Source: Chromatiales bacterium (GTDB lineage Bacteria; Pseudomonadota; Gammaproteobacteria; Steroidobacterales; GCA-2729495). Taken from it: 64,000 nucleotides of DNA. The notes beneath the pieces were generated by a model. That model did no database searches, was not told the origin of the DNA, and saw nothing but the letters and a program-made list of their open reading frames with translations. The position numbers and the translations under genes are program-made. Shown here piece after piece: positions 32,770 through 41,809 of the stretch (position 1 is the stretch's first letter; each line of letters opens with the position of its first letter). The DNA lies in contig JAEUPZ010000028.1 in assembly GCA_016789885.1 (NCBI GenBank), forward strand, positions 1 to 64,000, given 5' to 3'.

Positions 32770-34031
32770 GGCGCCTTGCCTGCAGCGAGATCCCGGACCA
32801 GCGACGACAGCCGCGACGGGTAGTCCGGGGGGAACGTCCAGAACGCGATGTCGATGCGCGTCCTGTTCGCGTCGAGGCCGCGCGCGGGCGGCGTGGCATG
32901 GAACTGCAGCTTCACCACCATGTCGCTGCTGACCCACGGGTGGTCGTACCAGAACGAATGCGAGCTCGCGGGCAGCCCGGGCAGGTCCGCCGGCCGGATC
33001 GCGAGCACGTCGAGCTCGTTGCGGGCCGACGCGTCCGCCAGCCACTGGGTCTCTTCGGGGCCTATTTCGTCGAGGTTGGGCCGCCCGGCCCGCGACACGC
33101 GGTGGATCCACTGGGAAAACGACAGGGCGCGGTCGCCGGTGTTCAGCGCCACCGTGACCCGCTGCGTCTGGCCCTGGTAGCGGGGCAGGTTCTCGACGAA
33201 GACCGGGAAGTCGATGTCCGGCGCGGCGTAGTAGATCTCGCCGAGGCGCAGGCGCGCGGGATCGCCGGCTGCCGCGGCGGCATCGACGGCCCTGGCGAGC
33301 CCGGGGCTCGCGATCATCGAGCCGGCGCTGTAGGCCAGCACGTTCAGCTTGGCGACATTCGTGTGGGTCGCAAGCTTCTGCAGCAGGTAGGCGAACTCGG
33401 GGACGGTGCGCCCGGCCGTGGCCACGTCGAGCCGGTAGCGCAGCCAGCTGCCGGCCGATGGCCAGGCGAACAGCATCACGACGGCGTCACGCCCCAGGAA
33501 ATGCTGGAACTGCGCCGCCTGGGCGGCCGCGCGTTCGAAGCTGCTGTTGGCACCGTGCACGTAGATCAGCAGGTCCCGGTTGCCGCCGCGGCCGATCAGC
33601 TCGTCGACGTAGGCAAAGAACGCCTCGGCGTCGGGTCCGGTCGCCCCGGACTCGTCGTCGAGCACGGCCCTGGGACTGAGGCCCACGAGCCGCACCTCCG
33701 GACGCTGTCGCGCCGCGCTGCCGCCGGACGTCGCCTGCGGCTGCCCGGCCGGCACCGGGTCATCACCGACCTGCAGGGTAGCGACGCCGACGCGCAGCTG
33801 GTTGCTGCGGATGCGCGTGTAGTTGCGGGCGCTGGCGGTTGGCCCGACGGGCACGCGGTTCGTGGCGTAGAGGATCTCGATACGCGTTCCGGGGACCGGA
33901 TCCGGATCAGCAGGGGCCAGCCCGGCGTGGCCGGAGGTCAGGATGGTCGGGGCCGGCATCAGCCGCACGGTCGATGTGCAGGCGGCCACCAGCGACAGGG
34001 CTGCGAGCAGGACGACGCAGCGGAACGTCAT
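32766..34031 (-). CDS. DUF900-type alpha/beta hydrolase lipoprotein
   Basis: A 421-residue protein with a lipoprotein signal ending LVAAC (Cys18). RIEILYATNRVP (50-61) is the hallmark opening of DUF900 esterases. LLIYVHGANSSFERA (155-169) supplies the oxyanion loop, and LAYSAGS (232-238) the nucleophile Ser235. IDFPVFVENLP probably carries the acid. The mature protein would face the periplasm. It overlaps its neighbours by ATGA on both sides (34028-34031 and 32766-32769). Substrate unknown; with the next two genes it suggests stepwise lipid or ester breakdown. Confidence 0.88.
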   Translation of the reverse strand: MTFRCVVLLAALSLVAACTSTVRLMPAPTILTSGHAGLAPADPDPVPGTRIEILYATNRVPVGPTASARNYTRIRSNQLRVGVATLQVGDDPVPAGQPQATSGGSAARQRPEVRLVGLSPRAVLDDESGATGPDAEAFFAYVDELIGRGGNRDLLIYVHGANSSFERAAAQAAQFQHFLGRDAVVMLFAWPSAGSWLRYRLDVATAGRTVPEFAYLLQKLATHTNVAKLNVLAYSAGSMIASPGLARAVDAAAAAGDPARLRLGEIYYAAPDIDFPVFVENLPRYQGQTQRVTVALNTGDRALSFSQWIHRVSRAGRPNLDEIGPEETQWLADASARNELDVLAIRPADLPGLPASSHSFWYDHPWVSSDMVVKLQFHATPPARGLDANRTRIDIAFWTFPPDYPSRLSSLVRDLAAGKAP

Positions 34032-35353
34032 GAGCGTCCCCGGACGGCACGCCAGCCGAGGGCACCGAGCACGCTGGCTGCCACGATGACGAGCACCAGC
34101 TGCACGAGGCGCCAGAACACGTGGTCGACCAGGGCCTCCACCCGGTCGCCGGCGCTGTCGGACAGCCTGGCGAGGTCCGTTGCCTTGCCGTCGGCCTGGT
34201 CGAGCAGCGCCTTCAGCTGCTGCGCCGCCACGCCGAGTTCGCGCATGGCCTCGGTGTACTCGGTCACGTCGAAGGGCCGCGCCGCCGTGCCGTCGGGCGA
34301 CGCACCGCCGCGGTCGAATCGGGCGACGAACGCATCGAGGGCGCCGATGGTGTCGCGCACCGAGTCGGAGGTCGTGCCACCCGCCTCCAGGGCCGCGCGC
34401 AGCTCGGTGGCCAGCGCGCGGAACTCGCCCTGCCGCACGTCCAGCAGCTGCGCGAACTGCTCGAAGGCAGCGGCCCGTTCCCGGGACAGCAGGGCCGGCA
34501 GGTCTGCCGCCAGCCGGCTGGTCGTCCCCGCCGCATCACCGATCTGCGCAACGCTGTCGACGAGGCGCACCGACTCCGGGGCCACGGCGAACTGGAACGC
34601 CAGCCGCTGGGCTTCGAGACTGACGAGCTTCGGGGCGCGCTGCCCGTAGTACACGGCCCGCTCCGCCAGCTGGCGCGTCTGTGCCAGTTCCCGCACCGCC
34701 GGGTCGAGGTTGCTGAGGGGATCGATGCCGAGGAACGAGAAGATGCTGGTGGGGCCGCCACCACGCTTGCGCACCGAGCTCGTGGCGAACTCGAACTGTT
34801 CGAGGTGGACGAAGGGCACCGCGCGCACCAACGGGTTCTCACGATGCCAGGCGTCAATGGCGGAGCGAAGCTCGCCGATCTGCTCCTCGCTGAGCAGCAC
34901 GCTCGAGTACTCCCAGATGCGCTTCTCGAGGGCCCGGTGCTCGGCCAGCAGCCCCTGCGCCCGCTGCCCATAGGCCTCACCCACCCAGCGGTCCTCGATG
35001 ACCATGCGGCTGAGCGCGGTGAAGACCAGCATGTCGATGGCATTGAGCTCGACGTTGGGTCCGGCCGCGATGGTGACGGCGGCCGTCGCCTGGGACACCA
35101 GCCAGGTCTGCGATTCCAGCCGCTCGGCCGGATCAGTGGTCGTCTGCTGGAACACGCCGACCTGCGTGCTGATCCGGGCGGTGTACTCGTCGGCGAAGCG
35201 CATGACCGCGAGCTGCAGCTTCAGAAGCCCCGCGGCGCGCTCCTCGGCTTCGCGGTCGCGGAACAGCCGGTTGGTCACCGAGCACCCTGAAAGCAGGATG
35301 CCGGCAGCGAGGAGCAGGACGAGGAGCCGGGAGCAAAGGCCAGGGTTGCGCAT
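34028..35353 (-). CDS. coiled-coil lipoprotein with C-terminal membrane helix, unknown family
   Basis: A 441-residue protein that starts the four-gene operon. The lipoprotein signal ends LLSGC (Cys24). The body is almost entirely helical and charged, with no recognised domain. A membrane helix near the C-terminus (LVQLVLVIVAASVLGALGW, about 418-436) is followed by a basic end. It would thus be lipid-anchored at one end and membrane-inserted at the other, with the long helical region in the periplasm. That shape suggests a scaffold or spanning component for the three hydrolases encoded after it, but no function is known. Confidence 0.8.
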   Translation of the reverse strand: MRNPGLCSRLLVLLLAAGILLSGCSVTNRLFRDREAEERAAGLLKLQLAVMRFADEYTARISTQVGVFQQTTTDPAERLESQTWLVSQATAAVTIAAGPNVELNAIDMLVFTALSRMVIEDRWVGEAYGQRAQGLLAEHRALEKRIWEYSSVLLSEEQIGELRSAIDAWHRENPLVRAVPFVHLEQFEFATSSVRKRGGGPTSIFSFLGIDPLSNLDPAVRELAQTRQLAERAVYYGQRAPKLVSLEAQRLAFQFAVAPESVRLVDSVAQIGDAAGTTSRLAADLPALLSRERAAAFEQFAQLLDVRQGEFRALATELRAALEAGGTTSDSVRDTIGALDAFVARFDRGGASPDGTAARPFDVTEYTEAMRELGVAAQQLKALLDQADGKATDLARLSDSAGDRVEALVDHVFWRLVQLVLVIVAASVLGALGWRAVRGRS

Positions 35354-35393
35354 GTAGGTGCCGCGTCGTCACGGGGCCGGAACGGGCCGCGGC

Positions 35394-35399
35394 ATTGTA
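35394..35399 (-). promoter_or_regulatory. possible -10 box of the hydrolase/ceramidase operon
   Basis: Reading the minus strand, TG-TACAAT lies about 41 bases before the ATG at 35353. It resembles a TG-assisted -10 box, but no good -35 box is visible at 16-18 bases, so support is weak. Confidence 0.25.
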
Positions 35400-35444
35400 C
35401 AGGTTGGCTCCGCTCCTGCCGGACGGCGGATGTCGCGGTCCGGC

Positions 35445-35478
35445 GCCGCTCCCGCCCGCGACGGCGGGCGGGAGCGGC
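35445..35478. terminator. 15-bp hairpin downstream of htrA
   Basis: A perfect 15-bp stem (35445-35459 with 35464-35478) and GACG loop lie about 40 bases past the htrA stop on the minus strand. It also lies upstream of the hydrolase operon, so it would insulate the two operons. It has no T-run. Confidence 0.65.
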
Positions 35479-35518
35479 TGGCCGCCAGGTCAGGCCGGCA
35501 AGCGGCCGTGGCTCTGCC

Positions 35519-37000
35519 TCAGCCCAGCTCCACCGGCACGAAGAGGCGCGCGGGGCCGCGCTGCACCAGCAGGGCGACGAGGTCCCCGGCGTCGTTCACG
35601 ACGTTGCGGAGATCGTCGACGTTGCGCACGGCCTTCCCGTTGGCCGAGAGCACGACGTCACCCGGCTGGATGCCGGCCGCGGCGGCAGGCCCCGTGGCTT
35701 CCTCGACCACGACGCCGCGTCCGGCCTCGGCGTCGGTGCGCTCACCCGGGCTCACGGGCCGGATGCGCAGCCCGAGGCGGCCACGGGCCGGGGTGCCGTT
35801 GTCCGCCACGGCCTCGGCAGGCTCGGCCCCGCCGAGCTCGACGCGCAGCCGGCGCGATGCGCGCTCGCGCCACACCTCGAGCTCGACCTTCTGCCCCGGC
35901 TTCACGGCCGCGACGGTCGCAGGCAATGCGCCCGACGATTCCACCGCACGGCCGTCGAAGGACAGGATCACATCGCCCTCCTGCACGCCCGCCTTCGCGG
36001 CGGGCCCGCCGGCCTCGACGCTCGCCACCAGGGCGCCGCGCGGGCGGTCGAGGCCGAAGGACTTCGCCAGCGCCTGGTCGAGGTCCTGGATGCCGACGCC
36101 GAGGCGGCCGCGCGTGACGCGCCCGTCCGCCTGCAGCTGGCGGCCGACATCCATGGCCACGTCGATGGGGATGGCGAACGAAACGCCCTGGTAGCCACCC
36201 GAGCGACTGTAGATCTGCGAGTTGATGCCGACCACCTCGCCGCGCAGGTTGAAGAGCGGGCCACCCGAATTGCCCGGGTTCACGGCCACGTCGCTCTGGA
36301 TGAAGGGCACGTAGCCGTCGTCGGGCAGGGTCCGGCCCTTGGCGCTCACGATGCCGGCCGTCACGGAGTTCTCGAAGCCGAAGGGCGCACCGATGGCCAT
36401 CACCCACTCGCCGACCTCGAGGGCGGCGGGGTTGCCGATGCGCACGGCCGGCAGGCCCCTCGCTTCGATCTTCAGCACGGCGACGTCACTCTTCGCGTCG
36501 GCGCCGAGCACCCGCGCCTCGAACTCGCGCCGGTCCGTGAGCTTGACGGTCACACGGTCGGCCCCGTCGACGACGTGGGCATTGGTCAGGATCACGCCGT
36601 CCTCGCTGACGATGAAGCCCGAGCCCTCGCCGCTGGCCGGGGGCCCGCCCTCCGGCGCCATCGGCGCGCCGAAGTAGCGGTACAGCGGGTGGTCCTCGTC
36701 CATGCCGGGCGGCAGGGAGCGCCGCGCCGCCTTGCGCGCGTCCTGGCGCACGCTGACGTTGACCACCGCGGGGCCATACTCGCGCACCAGCGCGCGGAAG
36801 TCCGTGGAAGCCGGCGTGCCGGGCGCGGCCGCCACCGACGCCACGGCCCTGGCCACGGCGTCCGTCGGGCCGGCGGCTGCCGTTCCGTCAGCGGAGGTCG
36901 CGGCACGGGACGCCAGCAGCGTGGCCGCCGGCGCCAGCGCCACGGCGCCACCGAGCAGCGCGGCCACCAGCGGCTTGCTAACGATCGTCTGGATTTTCAT
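35519..37000 (-). CDS. htrA: periplasmic serine protease of the HtrA/Deg family
   Basis: A 493-residue Do-like protease. It has a signal peptide (to about residue 30), a trypsin-like domain with His142 (TNAHVV), Asp172 (SDVAVL) and Ser245 (GNSGGP), and then two PDZ domains (starting near RGRLGVGIQ and RGRLGLRIRP). It degrades or refolds damaged envelope proteins. ATG 37000 is preferred because AGGAGG lies six bases upstream; ATG 37006 touches that site. It follows the sensor kinase gene by 77 bases, implying that the two-component system controls it directly or shares its transcript. Confidence 0.95.
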   Translation of the reverse strand: MKIQTIVSKPLVAALLGGAVALAPAATLLASRAATSADGTAAAGPTDAVARAVASVAAAPGTPASTDFRALVREYGPAVVNVSVRQDARKAARRSLPPGMDEDHPLYRYFGAPMAPEGGPPASGEGSGFIVSEDGVILTNAHVVDGADRVTVKLTDRREFEARVLGADAKSDVAVLKIEARGLPAVRIGNPAALEVGEWVMAIGAPFGFENSVTAGIVSAKGRTLPDDGYVPFIQSDVAVNPGNSGGPLFNLRGEVVGINSQIYSRSGGYQGVSFAIPIDVAMDVGRQLQADGRVTRGRLGVGIQDLDQALAKSFGLDRPRGALVASVEAGGPAAKAGVQEGDVILSFDGRAVESSGALPATVAAVKPGQKVELEVWRERASRRLRVELGGAEPAEAVADNGTPARGRLGLRIRPVSPGERTDAEAGRGVVVEEATGPAAAAGIQPGDVVLSANGKAVRNVDDLRNVVNDAGDLVALLVQRGPARLFVPVELG

Positions 37001-37077
37001 GCTCATCCTCCTCGCGCGGCCGGCCAGCCCGGCGCGTCCATGGAGGCGAAGCCTGCGCGGCGAAACTTAGGGGCGAC

Positions 37078-38397
37078 TTAAGGCGCGTCGGCGGCCGGCA
37101 GGCGGAGCACGGCCCGCAACCCCCGGCCGCCGGGCCCGTCGTCCAGCAGGACCTCGCCGCCGTGGCGGCCGGCAATGCTGCGGGCGAGCGCAAGGCCGAG
37201 GCCACTCCCCGTGCCCGCGGTGCCGGGCACGCGATGGAACCGGTCGAAGACCCGCCCGCGCTGGTCGGGCGGGATGCCGGGGCCCGTGTCGGTGACCGTG
37301 ACGACCGCCCGCGCCGGCACGCCGGCCTCCCGGGCCACGGCGACATCGACGCGGCCGCCGGCCGGCGTGTAGCGGATCGCGTTGTCCAGCAGGTTGCCGA
37401 GCAGCCGGCGCAGGGCGTCGGCGTCACCGGTGACGCGCACCGGGTCGGCCGACTCGATGCCGAGATCGATGCCGGCGGCCTCGGCCAGGGGCACGAAGTC
37501 CGCCACCGTACGGCGCACGAGCTCGTCGAGATCGAGAAGCGCAGCCGCCGCCGCGGCGCCGTGCTGTTCGCGGGCGATGGCGAGCAGCTGCTCCACGAGC
37601 CGCGCGACGCGGGCGACGCCGGCCCGGAGCCGCCCGATCGCGGCATCGCGCTCGCCGTCACGGGCGTCGACGACCGCCTGGGCCTGCAGGTCGAGGGCGG
37701 TCAGCGGCGTGCGCAGTTCGTGGGCCGCGTCGGCCAGGAAGGAGCGCTCGCGGTCGAGGGCCGCCCGCAGCCGGGCCAGCAGGTCGTTCAGCGCCTCGCC
37801 CACGGGCCGCACCTCGTCGGGCAGTCCGGCCACCGCGAAGGGCTCGACGTCGTCGGGCCGCCGCCGGCGCAGCGCCTCGGCGAAGCCGCGCACGGGCCGG
37901 ACCGTCCGCGCAACGATCCAGGCGATGAGGATCGACAGGGTCGGCACCAGCACCGCGAAGGGCGCCAGGCTCCGCAGGGCAAGCCGGGCGGCGCGCCGTT
38001 CGCGCACCTCCATGGGCTGCGCGACCTGGATCACGCCGCTGCCCGTCTCGACACCGAAGACCCGCCAGCTCGCCGAGCGCGTGCGGACCGTCGACAGGCC
38101 CGGGCCCGTGAGACCCGGCACGACGTCGTAGGGGCGCGACAGGTAGACGCGCACGCCGTCGCGGGACCAGACCTGCACGATGAAGTCGTACTCCGGCACC
38201 GCCCGCGGCACGCGCACCCCGCCCGGGAACACCTGCACCTCGTCCCGCAGCAGCAGCGCGGCGTCGCGCAGCTGCGCATCGAAGAAGGCGTCGGCCTCTG
38301 ACCGGGCAATGCGGTAGCTGAGCCCCGCGCCCAGGGAGCCGACCAGCAGCACCGCGACGACGAGGCCGATGAGCAGGCGGTTGCGCAGCGAGGTCAC
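37078..38397 (-). CDS. two-component sensor histidine kinase
   Basis: A 439-residue membrane kinase. TM1 is at 8-28 and a periplasmic sensor region of about 110 residues follows. TM2 at about 145-165 leads into a HAMP linker. The dimerisation/H-box is ADAAHELRTPLTAL (His226), and the ATP domain carries N, G1 and G2 boxes (LLDNAIRYTPAGG, DTGPGIPPDQR, GSGLGLALA). The start is GTG 38397, overlapping the response regulator by GTGA. The arrangement is like QseC/PmrB. Given the htrA gene next to it, an envelope-stress signal is likely (inference). Confidence 0.95.
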   Translation of the reverse strand: MTSLRNRLLIGLVVAVLLVGSLGAGLSYRIARSEADAFFDAQLRDAALLLRDEVQVFPGGVRVPRAVPEYDFIVQVWSRDGVRVYLSRPYDVVPGLTGPGLSTVRTRSASWRVFGVETGSGVIQVAQPMEVRERRAARLALRSLAPFAVLVPTLSILIAWIVARTVRPVRGFAEALRRRRPDDVEPFAVAGLPDEVRPVGEALNDLLARLRAALDRERSFLADAAHELRTPLTALDLQAQAVVDARDGERDAAIGRLRAGVARVARLVEQLLAIAREQHGAAAAAALLDLDELVRRTVADFVPLAEAAGIDLGIESADPVRVTGDADALRRLLGNLLDNAIRYTPAGGRVDVAVAREAGVPARAVVTVTDTGPGIPPDQRGRVFDRFHRVPGTAGTGSGLGLALARSIAGRHGGEVLLDDGPGGRGLRAVLRLPAADAP

Positions 38398-39059
38398 GCC
38401 GGGTCCTCCGGGATGCGGTAGCCGACGCCGCGCACGTTGCGGATCAGGTCGGGGCCGAGCTTGCGCCGCAGCGAGTGGATGTGGACCTCGACGACGTTGC
38501 TGCCCACCTCCTCGCCCCAGCCGTAGAGGCGCTCCTCGAGCTGGGCCCGGGACAGGATGCGGCCGGGGCGCTCGAGCAGCGCGTGCAGCAGCGCGAACTC
38601 CCGGGGCGAGACCGGCACCGGTACGCCGTCGTCGCGCACCTCGTGGGACGCCAGGTCGAGGCTGATCCGGCCGTGCTCGATGACGCTGCTGGCATGGCCG
38701 CCACGGCGGCGAAGCACGGCGCGCAGCCGCGCCTCGAGCTCCTTGAGGTCGAAGGGCTTGACGAGGTAGTCGTCGGCGCCGGCGTCGAGCCCGGCGACGC
38801 GGTCGTCGACGGCGTCACGGGCCGTGACGATCACGACCGGCAGCGTCGAGCCCCGGCCGCGCAGCCGCTTCAGGACCGCCAGCCCCTCGCGCCCGGGCAG
38901 GCCCAGGTCGAGCAGCAGCAGGTCATAGGTCCCGCCGGCGAGGGCCGCGTCGGCGGCGCGGCCGTCCTGCACCCAGTCGACGGCAAGACCACTGCCCCGC
39001 AGCCGGTCACGCACCGCGGTACCGATCATGGCGTCGTCTTCGGCAAGCAGCACGCGCAT
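38394..39059 (-). CDS. OmpR-family response regulator
   Basis: A 221-residue regulator with a receiver domain (acidic pocket EDD at 7-9, phospho-acceptor Asp51 in LLLLDLGLPG, Lys in VKPFDL) and a C-terminal winged-helix DNA-binding domain (PREFALLHALLERPGRILSR, then VEVHIHSLRRKLG, ending RGVGYRI). ATG 39059 gives the standard start MRVLLAEDD. It is the first gene of a regulator-kinase-protease operon. Confidence 0.95.
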   Translation of the reverse strand: MRVLLAEDDAMIGTAVRDRLRGSGLAVDWVQDGRAADAALAGGTYDLLLLDLGLPGREGLAVLKRLRGRGSTLPVVIVTARDAVDDRVAGLDAGADDYLVKPFDLKELEARLRAVLRRRGGHASSVIEHGRISLDLASHEVRDDGVPVPVSPREFALLHALLERPGRILSRAQLEERLYGWGEEVGSNVVEVHIHSLRRKLGPDLIRNVRGVGYRIPEDPA

Positions 39060-39185
39060 CCGGACCCCCCCGCTGCGGGCCTCACACCGCACTCAACGCC
39101 GGTTCAGCGTCGCGACCGCGGGTATTCCCGGGCATCGGGGGCCACCGGGCAGGCAACGACCGGCACGCGCACCCCGGGGACGCGC

Positions 39186-40250
39186 TCAGTCACCCTGGGC
39201 AGCCGGGAGCGCCTGGCTGCCGAAGCGGTACATCGTGCCGAGGGTGACCATGAAGAGCTCGTTGTCATGGAAGGCCACGTCCGCGTCGCTGCGGCCCCAC
39301 AGGACGCTGCCGACGGCCTGCCAGCGACCACTCTGGAAGGGCAGCCGGTAGAACAGCGTCGAGTCGAGAACGATGCCGTCCGCGTCGGTCCGGGCGTCGA
39401 AGATGGGGTTGCGGGCGTCATAACGGCTGCTGCCATACGCGATGTTGCTCGCCACGCTGAAGGCCTGGCTGCGGAACACGTAGCTGACCTGCAGGCGCCA
39501 GGCGTCCGCACTGATGGCATCGCCGTCACGGTCGTCGATGGTGTAGCGCACGCGCGGCCTCAGCAGGTGCCGGCCGGCCTGGTCCAGCACGAACAGGTAC
39601 GCCGCATCGAAATGGTACTGGTCACCGTCGCGACGGAGCAGGCGCTGGCAGTCCGCGTCGCAGGCCACGCTCACTACGCCCTCGCCACTGCGCTCGGTGT
39701 CGATGGAGACGTCGCGCCAGGAGACCGTGAGCTCCAGCGGCGAGCCGGCCACGCGGTCCCACCGCAGCCGCACGCCGGTGGCGTCTCGGTCGGTCTCCTT
39801 GCGCCGCACGCCCTCGGCGTACGGATCTTCCCAGACCTGGGTCGGGACGCCGACGAAGAGCAGGCCGCCCTGCAGGATGCCGGACGAGCCGAGGTCCTTG
39901 CGGGCACCGATCTGGGTCACGCCGTCGAGGGTGACGGCATCCTCGAGCGAGGTGCCGAAGAAGGCCTGCCAGCCGCCACGGAAGGTGTAGTTCACCTCGC
40001 CCGTGACGACGGGAAAGGCGCTGTCATCACTGCGCGGGCCCTCGGCGACCGAGTTGATGGTCGGCCGGCCGATGTCGAAGACGTTGGTGCCGGCGACGGT
40101 GTTGCTCTCGAGGTTGGCGTAGCCGGCGCCCAGCACGACGAAGCCTCGCCAGCCCGGCGTCGACGGGATCGGCTCGATGGCGCGCGCCGCGGGCGCGGCG
40201 CCAAGGGCCAGGAGGACGAGCCAGCTCAGCCGGCCCTGCGTGGGTCGCAT
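39186..40250 (-). CDS. DUF2860 family outer-membrane beta-barrel protein
   Basis: A 354-residue protein with a signal peptide (LVLLALGAAPAARA, ending near residue 22), then amphipathic beta strands to an aromatic-rich end. The opening GWRGFVVLGAGYANLESN and the later RLQVSYVFRSQAF are typical of DUF2860, a barrel family found in Gammaproteobacteria. Two cysteines (VACDADC) sit in a predicted extracellular loop. ATG 40250 is used because the signal peptide begins there. It is probably monocistronic and divergent from a LysR gene, 439 bases away. Confidence 0.85.
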   Translation of the reverse strand: MRPTQGRLSWLVLLALGAAPAARAIEPIPSTPGWRGFVVLGAGYANLESNTVAGTNVFDIGRPTINSVAEGPRSDDSAFPVVTGEVNYTFRGGWQAFFGTSLEDAVTLDGVTQIGARKDLGSSGILQGGLLFVGVPTQVWEDPYAEGVRRKETDRDATGVRLRWDRVAGSPLELTVSWRDVSIDTERSGEGVVSVACDADCQRLLRRDGDQYHFDAAYLFVLDQAGRHLLRPRVRYTIDDRDGDAISADAWRLQVSYVFRSQAFSVASNIAYGSSRYDARNPIFDARTDADGIVLDSTLFYRLPFQSGRWQAVGSVLWGRSDADVAFHDNELFMVTLGTMYRFGSQALPAAQGD

Positions 40251-40689
40251 GGGGGACCTGCGAAATGTGTCGGGAATGTGTCCATGGCCTGCCGGGACGA
40301 CAGCAGCGCCCGCACGGCCAGCAACGTCCGGCCCGGCGCCGGGTGCTGCAGTCCCGGGAGGCTCGCCGCGCACGGAGTCTACCAGCAGGCCGCCGGGGCC
40401 CGGCAGGCCGAAGGCAGCGGGCAAGGCCCGGGGCGCAGCCAGGGCCGCACCGGGCCCCGGTGGCGGAGCATGCAGCCGAGGCGCAGACGACGCCCCGGCA
40501 TGCAACCTGCGCATGGGACACATGCGCGCAGGATCATGCGCTGCCCCGGACCCGCCCCCCCGTCCCGGCGGGTCCGGACGGCCCCGCGGGGGCACCCGCC
40601 GTCGCCGCCCTGGGGCTTCGGAAAGTGCGCACTGGTGCCCGGTGGCAGGCATGGCATCCTTCGCCATATAGGTCAGCTACATTAAGCGC
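40251..40689. other. intergenic region between divergent genes
   Basis: It holds the promoters of the DUF2860 gene and of the LysR gene. Near its right end is a short AT-rich patch, TATAGGTCAGCTACATTA (40668-40685). This contains a T-N11-A arrangement compatible with LysR autoregulation and overlaps the likely LysR promoter. The rest is very GC-rich with only low-complexity frames; I see no gene. Confidence 0.5.
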
Positions 40690-41721
40690 ATGTCCATCGA
40701 CGTCCGGCGCATGCGCCACGTACTCGCCCTGGCCGACCACGGCACCTTCGCCCGGTCCGCCACGGCGCTCGGGCTCAGCCAGCCGGCGCTTTCCCGCAGC
40801 ATCCAGTCGGTGGAAAACGAGGTGGGCGGGCGGCTCTTCGTGCGGACGGCGACCGGCGTCGAACTGACCGACAGCGGGCACGTCCTCCTGGCCCGCATAC
40901 GGCAGATCGTGCAGCTGACCGAGGACCTCGACCACGGCCTGACGAGCGACCGGGACCTGCGCAGCGGCCAGATGCATGTGGGCGCCGGACCTTACCCCGC
41001 CCACTCCATGCTGGCCGACGCCCTGGGCCGGTTCGTGGCCACCTACCCGCGGATCGTCGTGCGCGTGATCATGCGCGAATGGGACGAACTGCTGCGCCGC
41101 CTGCGGGCGCGCGAGATCGAGTTCTTCGTCAGCGAGGCCAGCACCTTCGACCGGGAGAGCGACCTCGAGATCGAGCCGCTCGAGGCGCACCAGATGTTCA
41201 TCCTCGGGCGCCGCGGGCATCCGCTGGCGGCCCGGGCGCCGGTGTCGTTCGGCGACGGCCTGGCGTTTCCCTACGTGTCGGTGAGCCGCATCCCGCCGCG
41301 CATCCTCGAGCCCATCAGGGCGGCGCGGCGGCAGGTGCCGGAGGCAGGGTCTGCCCAGCGCGTCTTTCCGGCCCTGGAGTTCAACTCCATCGACGCCGTG
41401 AAGCGCGTCGTGCTGAAGTCTGACGCCCTCATGGTGGCGCCGCCGACCTGCGTCGAGGACGAGCTCAAGAGTGGCAGCATGGTCGCCCTCGGCTGGGAGC
41501 CCTTTCTCGTTACGGCCTACGGCATCGTCAAGCTCCGGTCGCAGCCGCTGACGATGGCGGGCGCGCGCTTCCGCCTCCACATACTCGAGGCGGAGCGGTC
41601 GCTGGTGGCACGCCAGCGGGAGCTGCTCGAGCGCTACCGGCCGCACCCCCGGCAACCGGAGCCTCCACCCGCCCCGACCACCCCGGACCCGGCGCGCCGC
41701 CGGCGAGGCGCCGCCGCTTGA
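40690..41721 (+). CDS. LysR-type transcriptional regulator
   Basis: A 343-residue regulator. The N-terminal winged helix-turn-helix (RRMRHVLALADHGTFARSATALGLSQPALSRSI, 6-38, broken here only by length) is followed by the linker helix and a periplasmic-binding-protein-like effector domain (from about residue 90 to 300). A Pro/Ala/Arg-rich tail of about 25 residues is extra compared with the usual 300-residue family. It is transcribed away from the DUF2860 gene. Its target may be that gene or the lipoprotein downstream, whose promoter overlaps its own stop codon. Confidence 0.93.
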   Translation: MSIDVRRMRHVLALADHGTFARSATALGLSQPALSRSIQSVENEVGGRLFVRTATGVELTDSGHVLLARIRQIVQLTEDLDHGLTSDRDLRSGQMHVGAGPYPAHSMLADALGRFVATYPRIVVRVIMREWDELLRRLRAREIEFFVSEASTFDRESDLEIEPLEAHQMFILGRRGHPLAARAPVSFGDGLAFPYVSVSRIPPRILEPIRAARRQVPEAGSAQRVFPALEFNSIDAVKRVVLKSDALMVAPPTCVEDELKSGSMVALGWEPFLVTAYGIVKLRSQPLTMAGARFRLHILEAERSLVARQRELLERYRPHPRQPEPPPAPTTPDPARRRRGAAA

Positions 41722-41747
41722 CAATATGCCGGGCCGAGGCATATCAA
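41718..41747 (+). promoter_or_regulatory. promoter with embedded inverted repeat
   Basis: TTGACA (41718-41723, a perfect -35 that contains the LysR stop codon), 18 bases, then TATCAA (41742-41747, weak -10). Filling the spacer is an inverted repeat, ATATGCC (41724-41730) and GGCATAT (41738-41744). A protein bound there would block RNA polymerase, so this looks like a repressor-controlled promoter for the DUF3313 lipoprotein gene starting at 41810. Confidence 0.6.
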
Positions 41748-41809
41748 GGTCCTCAATAACAATACCAACCGCGTCAGCAATGGCGCACAACGCCAGGGGT
41801 TCCTCAACC

